DNA of 64,000 nt from Pseudomonadota bacterium (GTDB taxonomy: Bacteria; Pseudomonadota; Alphaproteobacteria; Rhizobiales; Xanthobacteraceae), in assembly GCA_023404675.1 (NCBI GenBank), contig JAEYAW010000022.1:1-64000 (forward strand), read 5' to 3'. The number at the start of each line of letters is the position of its first letter. The first letter of the stretch is position 1. Position numbers and translations under genes: made by a program. Shown here piece by piece: positions 1 to 10,597 of this stretch. Under the pieces are notes generated by a model. It was not told where the DNA came from and made no database searches. It was given only the letters and a program-made list of their open reading frames with translations.

Positions 1-715
1 TGGAATCGCCGGGCGACATCGGCGTCTGCAACGGCACCGCGGCGCGGGTGGAGCCTGCGGCGTTGGAGCGGGTCATCTGCACCTCGTCACGTTTGGCGCG
101 CGGGGTGAAGCCGCCGGCAATCGCCACCGCCGTCTCGACCGTGAGGTTCGGCACGTAGGGGTACTGACCCGGGGCGGCAACCTCGCCGAGGATGAAGAAC
201 GGCCGGTAGGTCTCGACCTCGGCCGCCACATAGGGCTCGCGGATATAGCCGTTGCGCAGTTTTCCGGCGACGACATTGGCGAGCTGGCCGGGAGTGAGGC
301 CACGGGCTGTGACGGTGCCGATCAGCGGCACGGTGATGGTGCCGTTGACGCTGACGGTGTAGCTGTTGGTGAGGCCTTCCTGCCCGTAGACGACGATGCG
401 CAGCTTGTCGCCCGCATCCAGCCGGTATTCCGGATCGCCCACGTTGGGCGCGAAGCCGACCGTGCCGGTCGATCCGATGCTGCCGGTGACGATACCCCGC
501 CCGGCATAGGCACGGGTATCGAGATCGTCGACGACCACGGGGCGAGGAGCGGCGCTCGCGAGTGGAAGTCCACGCGGCGCGTAGGGCACGCCGTTCGCAT
601 CCACGTAGGCGCCCGGTCCCGGACCGGACTGATGCACGCAGCCCGACACCGCGAGCGCGGCGACCGCAGCAATCAGCCAGATATGAATGACACGCACGAC
701 CCGCACCGGACTCAT
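1..715 (-). CDS. Polysaccharide export lipoprotein (Wza/BexD/ExoF-like), 3' end outside window
   Basis: Likely outer-membrane or periplasmic export lipoprotein for capsule or exopolysaccharide. The frame is open from the ATG at 713-715 to the window edge, giving 238 visible residues. The N-terminus is a lipoprotein signal: a hydrophobic stretch at residues 9-24, then a VSGC lipobox with Cys26. The following region reads as a Poly_export domain (EYRLDAGDKLRIVVYGQ, then YTVSVNGTITVPLIGTV) and the start of an SLBB-type repeat (FFILGEVAAPGQYPYVPNL). A purine-rich AAAGGG lies just before the ATG. It is downstream of and co-directional with msrA, but a likely terminator lies between them. The C-terminal SLBB/anchor region is not visible, so assignment within the Wza/ExoF families is open. 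Confidence 0.85.
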   Translation of the reverse strand, partial: MSPVRVVRVIHIWLIAAVAALAVSGCVHQSGPGPGAYVDANGVPYAPRGLPLASAAPRPVVVDDLDTRAYAGRGIVTGSIGSTGTVGFAPNVGDPEYRLDAGDKLRIVVYGQEGLTNSYTVSVNGTITVPLIGTVTARGLTPGQLANVVAGKLRNGYIREPYVAAEVETYRPFFILGEVAAPGQYPYVPNLTVETAVAIAGGFTPRAKRDEVQMTRSNAAGSTRAAVPLQTPMSPGDS

Positions 716-767
716 CCCTTTGTCGCGGACGAGACTGTTGTGCGGCCGGTATGGTTAACAAACAGTA

Positions 768-797
768 TCCGCGGGCCGATCCATGATGGCCCGCGGA
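768..797 (-). terminator. Hairpin terminator candidate after msrA
   Basis: A perfect 10-bp inverted repeat (TCCGCGGGCC / GGCCCGCGGA, 10-nt loop) lies 18 nt beyond the msrA stop. In the minus-strand direction it is followed by a modestly T-rich stretch (TACTGTTTGTT). It would separate msrA from the export lipoprotein gene. The U-tract is imperfect, so termination is probable rather than certain. Confidence 0.55.
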
Positions 798-814
798 AGA
801 TTCGGAGGATCGGA

Positions 815-1471
815 TCAGGCGGCGACGCCGGTTCCAATCGGGCAGGCGACGCCGGTGCCGCCAAGCCCGCAATAGCCGAACGGGTTCTTGGCGAGGTACT
901 GCTGATGATAGTCCTCGGCGAAGTAGAACGGCCCGACCGGCGCGATCTCGGTGGTGATGGCCGGCAAGCCACGGTCAGCCAGCGCCTTGCCGTACATCAC
1001 CTTCGAGGCCTCGGCCGCCTGCTGCTGCGCCGCGTCGAACGTATAGATCGCCGAGCGATACTGGGTGCCGATGTCATTGCCCTGCCGCATGCCCTGCGTC
1101 GGGTTGTGACTTTCCCAGAAGGTCTTCAGCAGTTGCTCGTACGACATTCTGGCCGGATCGAACGCGACCAGCACCACCTCGGTGTGGCCGGTCTGGCCGG
1201 AGCAGACTTCCTCGTAAGTCGGATTCGGGGTCGAGCCCCCGGCGTAGCCGACGGCCGTGACATAGATGCCCTCGCCGAGTTCCCAGAACTTGCGCTCGGC
1301 GCCCCAGAAGCAGCCGAGACCGAACACGGCCTGCTGCAGCCCGGCCGGATAGGGCGGCTTCAGCGGGTGGCCGTTGACATAGTGGGTCTCGGCGGTGGGG
1401 ATCGGCGTGGGGCGTCCGGGCAACGCATCCCGGGCGCTCGGGATGGCGAGGGGCTTGCGGGCGAACAGCAT
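815..1471 (-). CDS. msrA: Peptide methionine sulfoxide reductase A
   Basis: MsrA reduces the S-epimer of methionine sulfoxide in oxidised proteins, with thioredoxin as the usual electron donor; it is a cytoplasmic repair enzyme. The 218-residue protein has the GCFWG active-site motif at residues 53-57, so the catalytic cysteine is Cys54. Two further cysteines lie near the C-terminus at about 201 and 210, in GYCGLGGTGVACPIG, and are the expected resolving residues. Length and the roughly 45-residue N-terminal extension (PTAETHYVNGHPL) fit the long proteobacterial MsrA subgroup. The ATG at 1469-1471 is the start. It appears to be a single-gene unit ended by the hairpin at 768-797. Confidence 0.95.
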   Translation of the reverse strand: MLFARKPLAIPSARDALPGRPTPIPTAETHYVNGHPLKPPYPAGLQQAVFGLGCFWGAERKFWELGEGIYVTAVGYAGGSTPNPTYEEVCSGQTGHTEVVLVAFDPARMSYEQLLKTFWESHNPTQGMRQGNDIGTQYRSAIYTFDAAQQQAAEASKVMYGKALADRGLPAITTEIAPVGPFYFAEDYHQQYLAKNPFGYCGLGGTGVACPIGTGVAA

Positions 1472-1562
1472 GGCGGTCTCCGCGTTCGAAAGGGTTTAAG
1501 AGATCCCTAATATAGGACGCCGGGCAAAAACCGCATCCCGGGCACCGGCGCGGCGGTGCGTT

Positions 1563-1880
1563 TCAGTCGCGGGCATAGCCGATCAGCGGCTTGCGCGGCC
1601 GCCCGATCAAGAGCAGCACGATTCCGACGACGCCGAGCACGCCCCAGGCCGGCTGTGCCAGCACCACGCGGGCAGCGTGGTCCCACAGCCAGGGCGACAG
1701 TCCCTCGACGCTGGCCCGGAACGCCGCCTGGCTGGTCTGATGGATGTCGTTCCAGAATTCGCCGAGCGGGGTGAGACGGACGGCCTGATCGGCAATGGTC
1801 CGCGCGCCGTCATAGACAAGGAAGATGAACGCCGCCGCGAGCGCGAGCAATCCCAGCAGGCGAAAGAGGCCACGGATCAT
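1563..1880 (-). CDS. Small conserved-type membrane protein, function unknown
   Basis: A 105-residue protein starting at MIRGLFRLLG. An upstream in-frame start exists, but this ATG has AGGGGATCCG directly before it. Two hydrophobic segments, about residues 5-24 and 78-92, flank a soluble middle with several Trp residues (WNDIHQTSQ, SPWLWDH). The C-terminus is basic (GRPRKPLIGYARD). This predicts a two-pass inner-membrane protein with the middle part in the periplasm. No catalytic motif was recognised and the neighbours (msrA, rpsT) give no functional clue. The 358-nt region between this gene and rpsT is a divergent promoter region. Confidence 0.7.
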   Translation of the reverse strand: MIRGLFRLLGLLALAAAFIFLVYDGARTIADQAVRLTPLGEFWNDIHQTSQAAFRASVEGLSPWLWDHAARVVLAQPAWGVLGVVGIVLLLIGRPRKPLIGYARD

Positions 1881-2023
1881 CGGATCCCCTGTAACTGTTC
1901 TGGCGCAGACCGTCCGGCCACTGCTGCGGCATCGCAACCTTGCCGGAACCCCGATCCTCTGGCCATAATGGGCCGCCCTGCGAAATTCAACCCGGATCGG
2001 CCGGCACCGTTCTCCGGAAACCG

Positions 2024-2052
2024 TTGACGCTGGCGCGCCCGGGCATTATAAG
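2024..2052 (+). promoter_or_regulatory. Sigma-70-type promoter for rpsT
   Basis: TTGACG (2024-2029) and TATAAG (2047-2052) are separated by exactly 17 bp, which closely matches the housekeeping consensus. It points toward rpsT and would give a leader of roughly 180 nt. The leader contains a perfect 8-bp stem (GGCGGCGG/CCGCCGCC, 2063-2084, loop GGCATT) followed by TGTTCTTT, a possible attenuator or regulatory hairpin. The rest of 1881-2238 shows no gene. Confidence 0.7.
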
Positions 2053-2238
2053 GCCCGGAACTGGCGGCGGGGCATTCCGCCGCCGCTGTTCTTTGAGACG
2101 ATCTCTCCTCTGGATGGCTTTTGCTTAGCTTCCGAAGAGCATCACTCGGGAACGACAGTATTCCCAACACGGTTGCCCGACGTGGCGGCATAATCAGCGT
2201 GGTCCGGACCGACGGGCTGCCGAAGGATTTTGAAGAGC

Positions 2239-2505
2239 ATGGCAAATACGAGCTCTGCCAAGAAGGCGACGCGCAAGATTGCCCGCCGGACCATCGTCAA
2301 CAAGTCCCGCCGGACCCGGATGCGCAATTCCGTCCGTCTCGTCGAGGCGGCGATCGAGCGCGGTGACCGCGCCGCCGCCCTGCAGGCGATGCAGAGCGCC
2401 GAGCCGGAACTGATGAAGGCGGCACAGTCCAACATCATCCATAAGAACAACGCGAGCCGTAAGGTCTCGCGCCTGACCCACCAGATCGCGAAGCTCGCGC
2501 AGTAA
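2239..2505 (+). CDS. rpsT: 30S ribosomal protein S20
   Basis: S20 binds the 5' and 3' minor domains of 16S rRNA early in 30S assembly. The 88-residue product begins MANTSSAKKATRKIARR, the typical basic N-terminal helix. It contains the SRRTRMRNSVRLVEAAI and NIIHKNNASRKVSRLTHQI segments that define the family. The ATG at 2239 is preferred over a TTG nine bases upstream, because MANTSSAKK is the family start and GAAGAG lies just before it. It is monocistronic: own promoter at 2024-2052 and a strong terminator at 2565-2594. rpsT next to dnaA is a common arrangement in Rhizobiales. Confidence 0.97.
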   Translation: MANTSSAKKATRKIARRTIVNKSRRTRMRNSVRLVEAAIERGDRAAALQAMQSAEPELMKAAQSNIIHKNNASRKVSRLTHQIAKLAQ

Positions 2506-2564
2506 TCCCGCGACGCCTGTCCTATGGGGCACGGCGACGCTTCACGCGAAGCTGGAAGTTTCGA

Positions 2565-2594
2565 AGAGGCCCGGCACAACCGGGCCTCTTTTTT
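2565..2594 (+). terminator. Rho-independent terminator of rpsT
   Basis: A perfect 10-bp stem AGAGGCCCGG/CCGGGCCTCT with loop CACAA is followed immediately by a run of six T. This is a textbook intrinsic terminator 60 nt after the rpsT stop. Confidence 0.92.
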
Positions 2595-2930
2595 ATTTGC
2601 TCGGTCTTTCTTCTCTCGGTTCTCTTTGCCGGCGCGATCCCGCCCGTCTTTCGCGCGTGCGTTGCCCGCATCGCGTATCCCGCGCTGCATCCAGCCGACG
2701 CCGCCTGTGTGAGCGGGCACCCTTGCCGATGACAGGGGCGTCGTTCCCGACCTTGCGTTCGGCGCTCACACAATCCCTGCGACCAGCAAGCCCTCATCGC
2801 ACGCGCGAAACGCGCGATGCATCATTGCTCGCGAATGGCAAGAGCGCCCGCGACAAGGACTGTAAGAAGGCGCCGGAGTTACCCTCATTCGCCGCGCGAA
2901 AAAATCTGCGGCTGGTGAGCCACTTATCGG

Positions 2931-2952
2931 CAAAGTGCGGCAAAGCACTTTG
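2931..2952. repeat. Inverted repeat CAAAGTGC/GCACTTTG
   Basis: Perfect 8-bp arms separated by 6 nt (GGCAAA), within overlapping direct copies of GGCAAAG. It lies about 930 bp upstream of dnaA, in the gene-free region. It could be a protein-binding site or a small hairpin; there is no T-run to make it a terminator. Confidence 0.6.
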
Positions 2953-3039
2953 AAAAGCCCATCCGCAGGCCCACGAACGTAAATGTTTGATGAACTTTTT
3001 TTTTCGGTGTGACGGACAATGCAACGGGGCGAACCCGCG

Positions 3040-3061
3040 CTGAATCTGCGCACAGATTCAG
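3040..3061. repeat. Inverted repeat CTGAATCTG/CAGATTCAG
   Basis: Perfect 9-bp arms with a 4-nt CGCA centre, in the gap between rpsT and dnaA. The symmetry is typical of a dimeric regulator site. The cognate protein is unknown. Confidence 0.65.
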
Positions 3062-3682
3062 AACGTTGAAAGTACCGTCCCACGTTGGAACACACCGAAT
3101 GCGCGGAAACACGCTGTGTTCGGCAACTTATAAAAATCAAAACCGTTGCGGCTCCTCGGGCCACGTGGTTTTGTTGGGTCATTCGCGGCGCTTGCAAATG
3201 GTCTGGTTAGTGCGACCGGAGATTGGCAGCGGACGTGCAGATCGGCGGCGATTGGTGCGTTAGCGAGGCTCTCCCAGCAGCGAGCAGGCCTCCCCCATGG
3301 CAACATGGGAACGGGGTGGCTTGTCTGGAGTTCGGGAAGCAGCGGCGTCGCGTGATCAGATTGCTGAAGCTTCGACCGCCAGCCTGGGGATTGGCGACAC
3401 GACGTGGACAGAACGAGGAGCGGCGAACCGACACGACAAGACGTTGAGCGATGCGACGCACGTCGCGAATTTCGATCTCCATTCGTGGGAACATAGAGAT
3501 CAAACTTGGCGCGGGAAACCGCGACGGGAGGGGGTTATGTCACACTGGTCATTTGAAAAGAGCGGCTGGCTTCGCGCGTTCGTTGTCTCCGCGCCGTCTG
3601 TTTCATGGCATTTGATTGCGCGGACGAGCTCCGTGCAGGCTGAGCATGACCTCGCTCGCTCCTGTTGCGCTCGGCAGCATTG

Positions 3683-3718
3683 TCCTCGGCCATTTCTTGG
3701 TCCTCGGCCATTTCTTGC
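3683..3718. repeat. 18-bp tandem duplication upstream of dnaA
   Basis: Two adjacent copies of TCCTCGGCCATTTCTTGG, the second ending in C instead of G (17 of 18 identical), about 170 bp before the dnaA start. This looks like a recent slippage duplication or an iterated binding site. Confidence 0.8.
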
Positions 3719-3884
3719 CGCCTCTCCACCGGAGACTTGGCTTGCGCTGAACTGATCTCAAGCGGCGCGCCTTCACCACCCGACACACCGACGGCCGTTT
3801 CGCAGCCCGCCTTTCGCGGGAAAGTCACTGGCTGTCCCCAAATGCAACCGTCGCTCGACGACACAACAACAAGAAAGAAAAACG

Positions 3885-5345
3885 ATGGACCTCGGAACAT
3901 CCCATCCCATGAACGAGAACGAACAGGATCGCTGGTCGCGCGTGAAGGGCCGGCTGCGTTCCAGCGTGGGCGAGGATGTGTATACGAGCTGGTTCGCGCG
4001 GATGGATCTTGAGAGCATCGACGACGAGACCGTGCGCCTCTCGGTGCCCACGCGTTTCCTCAAGAGCTGGATCCAGTCGCACTATGCCGATCGCGTCCTG
4101 AGCTGCTGGCAGTCCGAGCTGCCGCAGGTGCATCGCGTGGATCTGAGCGTGCGCTCCGCCATCCGCTCCGCGGCCCCTCAGCCCAAGGACATCAAGCAGG
4201 CGGCCGAGGCCCGCCGCAGTGATGCCGCTGAGGTCCGTCCCGCAGCGGAATCGCGCCCCGTTTCCATGGCGCCTCCCGCGTCCGCGGGCCACGAATCGCT
4301 CGGCGGCTCGCCGCTCGATCCGCGCCTCACCTTTGCGAGCTTCGTGGCGGGACGCTCCAACACGCTCGCGCATGCCGCCGCGCGTCAGGTCGCCGAAGGC
4401 CGGCCGGGCGATCCGGTGATGTTCAATCCGCTCTACATTCATGCCGGCGTCGGGCTCGGCAAAACCCATCTGCTGCAGGCCGTGACCTGGGCCGGCAACG
4501 CCGTGCCCGATCGCAAGGTGCTCTATCTCACCGCCGAGAAATTCATGTACGGCTTCGTCGCCGCGCTGAAGACCCAGACGGCGCTCGCCTTCAAGGAAGC
4601 GCTGCGCGGCATCGACGTGCTGGTGATCGACGACCTGCAATTCCTGCAGGGGAAATCCACACAGGCCGAGTTCTGCCACACGCTCAACGCGCTGATCGAC
4701 GCCGGCCGCCAGGTCGTGATCGCCGCCGACCGGCCGCCAGCCGATCTCGAGAGCCTCGACGATCGCGTGCGCTCGCGCCTCGCCGGCGGTCTCGTCGTGG
4801 AAATGGGATCGCTCGGCGAGGAACTGCGGCTGGAGATTCTCAAGACCCGCGTGGCGGCGGCGCGCGTCCACCACGCCGGCTTCGACGTCCCGGCGGATGT
4901 GCTCGATTACCTCGCCAAATCCATCACCCACAACGGTCGCGACCTCGAGGGCGCGATCAATCGCCTGCTCGCCCACTCCAAGCTCAACAACCAGCCGGTG
5001 ACGCTGGAGATGGCCGAGCGCGAGGTGCGCGATCTGGTGCGGCCGCAGGAGCCCAAGCGCGTCAAGATCGAGGACATCCAGCGCGTGGTGGCGCGCCAGT
5101 ACAGCGTCAGCCGCTCGGACCTGCTGTCGTCGCGGCGCACCGCCAACGTGGTCAAGCCACGTCAGGTGGCGATGTACCTCGCCAAGACGCTGACGCTGCG
5201 CTCTCTCCCCGAGATCGGCCGCCGGTTCGGCGGACGCGATCATACGACAGTGCTTCATGCCGTGCGCAAGATCGAGGGCCTGATCGGCAAGGACACCGCG
5301 CTCGCCGACGAGGTCGAACTCCTGAAGCGCCAGCTTCAGGATTGA
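3885..5345 (+). CDS. dnaA: Chromosomal replication initiator protein DnaA
   Basis: DnaA is the AAA+ ATPase that opens the replication origin. The 486-residue protein shows domain I (WSRVKGRLRSSVGEDVYTSWF), a variable Ala/Pro-rich linker at about residues 95-140, and the AAA+ domain. That domain has Walker A GVGLGKTH (188-195) and Walker B VLVIDDLQF with Asp249-Asp250. The C-terminal DNA-binding helix-turn-helix has the DnaA signature GRDHTTVLHAVRKIE at about 450-464. The ATG at 3885 follows a purine-rich AAGAAAGAAAAACG; MNENEQ at 3909 is an alternative start. It is followed by dnaN after 210 nt, in the classic dnaA-dnaN-recF-gyrB order. Confidence 0.98.
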   Translation: MDLGTSHPMNENEQDRWSRVKGRLRSSVGEDVYTSWFARMDLESIDDETVRLSVPTRFLKSWIQSHYADRVLSCWQSELPQVHRVDLSVRSAIRSAAPQPKDIKQAAEARRSDAAEVRPAAESRPVSMAPPASAGHESLGGSPLDPRLTFASFVAGRSNTLAHAAARQVAEGRPGDPVMFNPLYIHAGVGLGKTHLLQAVTWAGNAVPDRKVLYLTAEKFMYGFVAALKTQTALAFKEALRGIDVLVIDDLQFLQGKSTQAEFCHTLNALIDAGRQVVIAADRPPADLESLDDRVRSRLAGGLVVEMGSLGEELRLEILKTRVAAARVHHAGFDVPADVLDYLAKSITHNGRDLEGAINRLLAHSKLNNQPVTLEMAEREVRDLVRPQEPKRVKIEDIQRVVARQYSVSRSDLLSSRRTANVVKPRQVAMYLAKTLTLRSLPEIGRRFGGRDHTTVLHAVRKIEGLIGKDTALADEVELLKRQLQD

Positions 5346-5357
5346 GCTGGAACGGCA

Positions 5358-5381
5358 GGAGGCCGCCCAGCCGCGGCCTCC
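5358..5381. repeat. Stem-loop between dnaA and dnaN
   Basis: A perfect 9-bp inverted repeat (GGAGGCCGC/GCGGCCTCC, 6-nt loop) starts 13 nt after the dnaA stop. There is no T-run after it; GCGATAAAAATC follows. It may be a weak terminator, an mRNA 3'-end stabiliser or an attenuator that lowers dnaA-to-dnaN readthrough. Confidence 0.5.
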
Positions 5382-5555
5382 GCGATAAAAATCGACTATC
5401 AGCGTTAAAAGGGCGACCTCACCGAGGCTCTGCCCTTGCGCTCGGGGCCGGGTCCCGCCATCTTGCGAACCCCCGCGGGCCGACGCCATCCCGCGGTCCC
5501 TCGCCGCGGCTCCCCGGCCCGGCCCTTCGACCAGACCAACCGGGCAGGATTTGCA

Positions 5556-6674
5556 ATGAAGGTGACAGTTGAGCGTGCGCAGCTCCTGAAATCGCTGGGC
5601 CACGTCCATCGCGTGGTGGAACGGCGCAACACCATCCCGATTCTCGGCAACGTCCTGATCCGGACCGAAACCGCCAAGCTGGCGTTGAAGGCGACCGACC
5701 TCGATCTCGAAGTGACCGAGACATTGCCGGCCGAGGTCGCGACCGCTGGCTCGACCACCGTGCCGGCCCACATGTTCTACGACATCGTGCGCAAGCTGCC
5801 GGACGGCTCGCAGGTGGTGTTGGAAGCGGATGGCGACCGTTCGGTCCTCACCATCCGTGCCGGCCGCTCGCGCTTCACGTTGCAGACGCTGCCCGAGAGC
5901 GACTTCCCCGATCTCGCCGCCGGCGAGATGAGCCATTCGTTCGCGCTGGCCGCGAGCGATCTCAAGCGCATGATCGACCGCACCCAGTTCGCGATCTCCA
6001 CCGAGGAGACGCGCTATTATCTGAACGGCATCTATCTGCACAGCGCGGGCAACGCCAAAACCGCGAGCCTGCGCGCAGTCGCGACCGACGGCCACCGGCT
6101 CGCGCAGGTGGATATCGCGCTGCCGGCCGGCGCGGAAAATCTTCCCGGCGTCATCGTGCCGCGCAAGACGGTCGGCGAAATCCAGCGCCTGATCGAGGAC
6201 GGCGAGGGCGAGATCGGCATCGAGCTGTCGCAGAGCAAGATCCGCTTCACGCTCGGCGACATCGTGCTCACCTCCAAGCTGATCGACGGCACCTTCCCCG
6301 ACTACGGCCGCGTGATCCCGCAGAACAACGACAAGGAACTCGTCGTCAGCAAGAAGGATTTCGAGTCCGCTGTCGATCGCGTCTCGACGATCTCCAGCGA
6401 GCGCGGCCGCGCGGTGAAGCTGGCTCTCTCCGCCGGCAAGCTGGTGCTGTCGGTGACCAACCCGGACTCGGGCACTGCGACCGAGGAGCTCGAGGTCGAA
6501 TACGCCTCCGACCCGCTCGATATCGGTTTCAATTCGCGCTACCTGCTCGACATCGCCGCGCAGATCTCGGGCGATGCGGCCATCCTGCGGCTGGCCGATC
6601 CCGGCTCGCCGACGCTGATCCAGGACAAGGACGCGGCTTCCGCGCTCTATGTGCTGATGCCGATGCGGGTCTGA
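5556..6674 (+). CDS. dnaN: DNA polymerase III subunit beta (sliding clamp)
   Basis: DnaN forms the ring-shaped dimeric clamp that tethers DNA polymerase III and repair proteins to DNA. The 372-residue protein begins MKVTVERAQLLKSLGHVHRVVERRNTIPIL, the standard clamp N-terminus, and has three clamp domains of about 120 residues each. It ends in VLMPMRV, the family's usual PMR-type C-terminus, which lies close to the peptide-binding pocket. The ATG at 5556 is chosen because AGGA precedes it at a good distance and the family start is conserved; the frame stays open about 40 codons upstream without similarity. recF follows after 138 nt containing an extragenic palindrome. Confidence 0.98.
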   Translation: MKVTVERAQLLKSLGHVHRVVERRNTIPILGNVLIRTETAKLALKATDLDLEVTETLPAEVATAGSTTVPAHMFYDIVRKLPDGSQVVLEADGDRSVLTIRAGRSRFTLQTLPESDFPDLAAGEMSHSFALAASDLKRMIDRTQFAISTEETRYYLNGIYLHSAGNAKTASLRAVATDGHRLAQVDIALPAGAENLPGVIVPRKTVGEIQRLIEDGEGEIGIELSQSKIRFTLGDIVLTSKLIDGTFPDYGRVIPQNNDKELVVSKKDFESAVDRVSTISSERGRAVKLALSAGKLVLSVTNPDSGTATEELEVEYASDPLDIGFNSRYLLDIAAQISGDAAILRLADPGSPTLIQDKDAASALYVLMPMRV

Positions 6675-6704
6675 GGTCGGATCAAAGATCGTGATTGCCG
6701 GGCT

Positions 6705-6743
6705 TGACCCGATCGTCCTCTGAAACGATGGATGATCGGGTCA
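6705..6743. repeat. Extragenic palindrome (REP-like) between dnaN and recF
   Basis: Arms TGACCCGATCGTCC and GGATGATCGGGTCA pair at 13 of 14 positions around an 11-nt centre. The flanks (GATTGCCGGGCTTGACCCG and GGGTCATCGCCG) resemble the short dispersed palindromes I recall from Bradyrhizobium and Rhodopseudomonas intergenic regions. Membership of that family is from memory, not a search. Confidence 0.65.
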
Positions 6744-6812
6744 TCGCCGTTGGGCAAGCCGCCAGCCTTTGTACGGTCATGATGCGTCCGTGCCGCATAA
6801 CCCGTCGAGACG

Positions 6813-7946
6813 ATGACCCCCTCGCGCATCCGCCGTCTGAGCCTGACCAATGTCCGCAGCTACCGCGCGGCGACGGTGAGCACGTCGGCTGATCTCGTGG
6901 TGCTGGTCGGCGCCAACGGGGCGGGCAAGACCAACTGCCTTGAAGCCATCTCGTTTCTCGCGCCGGGGCGCGGCCTGCGCCGCGCGACGCTGGAGGATGT
7001 CGCCGCCAACGAAGGCGATGGATCGTGGGCGGTGGCGGCCGAAGTCGAGGGCGCGCTCGGCCTCGCCACGCTCGGCACCGGCATCGACGCGCCGCCGGCG
7101 GGCGGAACCGCGACGCGCCGGTTCAGGATCGACCGCGAGCCTGTCAATTCCGCGAGCGCGTTCAGCGATCACCTGCGCATGGTGTGGCTGACGCCCGCCA
7201 TGGATGGGCTGTTCACCGGCGCGGCTTCGGACCGGCGGCGGTTTTTCGATCGCCTCGTGACAGCGGTCGATGCCAACCACACCGGCCGCGTGTCGGCGCT
7301 GGAGCGCGCGCTGCGCTCGCGCAACCGCCTGCTGGAGCAGAAACCGTTCGACGCGCACTGGCTCGACGCGGTGGAGCGCGAAACGGCGGAACTGGCTGTC
7401 GCGGTGGCGGCGACGCGCGCGCAGACGCTGATCCAGTTGCAGGCCAGACTCGCCGCGCGCAGCGCCGCCTCGCCGTTCCCGGGCGCCCTGATCCGTCTCG
7501 ATGGCTGGATGGAGCAGGCGGTGGCCGACGAAGCCGCGACGGCGGTGGAGGACCGCTATCGCGACATCCTTCGCGAGAGCCGGTTCCGGGACGCCGCGGC
7601 GGGGCGCACGCTGGACGGTCCGCACCGCACCGATCTCGAGGTGATCTACGCCCCCAAGGGAATGCCAGCGCGCGACGCTTCGACCGGCGAGCAGAAGGCG
7701 CTGCTGATCGGCCTGATCCTCGCCCATGCCGGGCTGGTCTCTGACATGACCGGGATCGTCCCCCTGCTGCTGCTCGACGAGATCGTCGCGCATCTCGATC
7801 CGAACCGCCGCGCCGCCCTGTTCGCGGAACTTGCAGCGCTCGACGCCCAGGTCTGGATGACCGGCGCCGACCCCGCCGCCTTCGCCGCGATCGGTGGAAC
7901 CGCGCAGCTTTTCGAGGTCGCACAGGGCCGGATTTCAGCGCTCTGA
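6813..7946 (+). CDS. recF: DNA replication and repair protein RecF
   Basis: RecF is an SMC-like ABC ATPase that, with RecO and RecR, loads RecA at gapped DNA and helps rescue stalled forks. The 377-residue protein has the N-terminal motif RIRRLSLTNVRSY and Walker A GANGAGKT at 33-40. It also has the RecF signature region DGPHRTDLEV and the ABC signature/Walker B region ASTGEQKALLIGLILAHA...PLLLLDEIVAHLD. Length is normal for the family. The ATG at 6813 was chosen because the protein then starts just ahead of the conserved IRRLSLTNVRSY segment. Confidence 0.97.
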   Translation: MTPSRIRRLSLTNVRSYRAATVSTSADLVVLVGANGAGKTNCLEAISFLAPGRGLRRATLEDVAANEGDGSWAVAAEVEGALGLATLGTGIDAPPAGGTATRRFRIDREPVNSASAFSDHLRMVWLTPAMDGLFTGAASDRRRFFDRLVTAVDANHTGRVSALERALRSRNRLLEQKPFDAHWLDAVERETAELAVAVAATRAQTLIQLQARLAARSAASPFPGALIRLDGWMEQAVADEAATAVEDRYRDILRESRFRDAAAGRTLDGPHRTDLEVIYAPKGMPARDASTGEQKALLIGLILAHAGLVSDMTGIVPLLLLDEIVAHLDPNRRAALFAELAALDAQVWMTGADPAAFAAIGGTAQLFEVAQGRISAL

Positions 7947-8143
7947 AACCGCGCTCCGGGGGCGTCAGACAGGGCTCCAAAAACGCCCCGATTGCCGCCT
8001 TGCAACATCGCTAAAAAATCCCATTTATTCAAAGGTTTGTATGGGCAGACTTAGCGCTGTACCCACCACGCGATTCATGCGACAAACTTGCAGCTTCGCT
8101 GAAACATGGACGCGCTGATTCGCGCGCCCCTCAAGGCCTTTCA

Positions 8144-10585
<2,442 letters not shown>

Positions 10586-10597
10586 TCTCTTTCAGGA

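Larger units (their letters stand above)
2595..3884. other. 1.3 kb gene-free region upstream of dnaA
   Basis: No open frame here has a plausible protein composition, a ribosome binding site or a recognisable domain. Base composition is visibly less GC-biased than in the flanking genes, with a T-run at 2996-3004. It contains perfect inverted repeats at 2931-2952 and 3040-3061 and an 18-bp tandem duplication at 3683-3718. A search by eye for the DnaA box consensus TTATNCACA on both strands found no exact match. The region is a candidate for replication-linked or dnaA-regulatory DNA, but origin function is not demonstrated. The dnaA promoter was not identified with confidence. Confidence 0.6.

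Noticed and set aside
2595..3884. Small protein genes in the gap before dnaA
   Set aside because: Several open frames of 60-150 codons exist on both strands, but they overlap each other, lack ribosome binding sites and have Arg/Ser/Pro-rich shadow-like composition.
3825..6095. Very long open frame on the minus strand across dnaA and dnaN (756 codons)
   Set aside because: It is antisense to two certain genes, is rich in His, Arg and Gly with no domain, and is explained by the strong GC bias at third codon positions. Similar long antisense frames over gyrB (8141-10324), the Mo-hydroxylase (36921-38615), the amidase (33506-35347) and the permease/ATPase genes (38522-40753) were rejected for the same reason.
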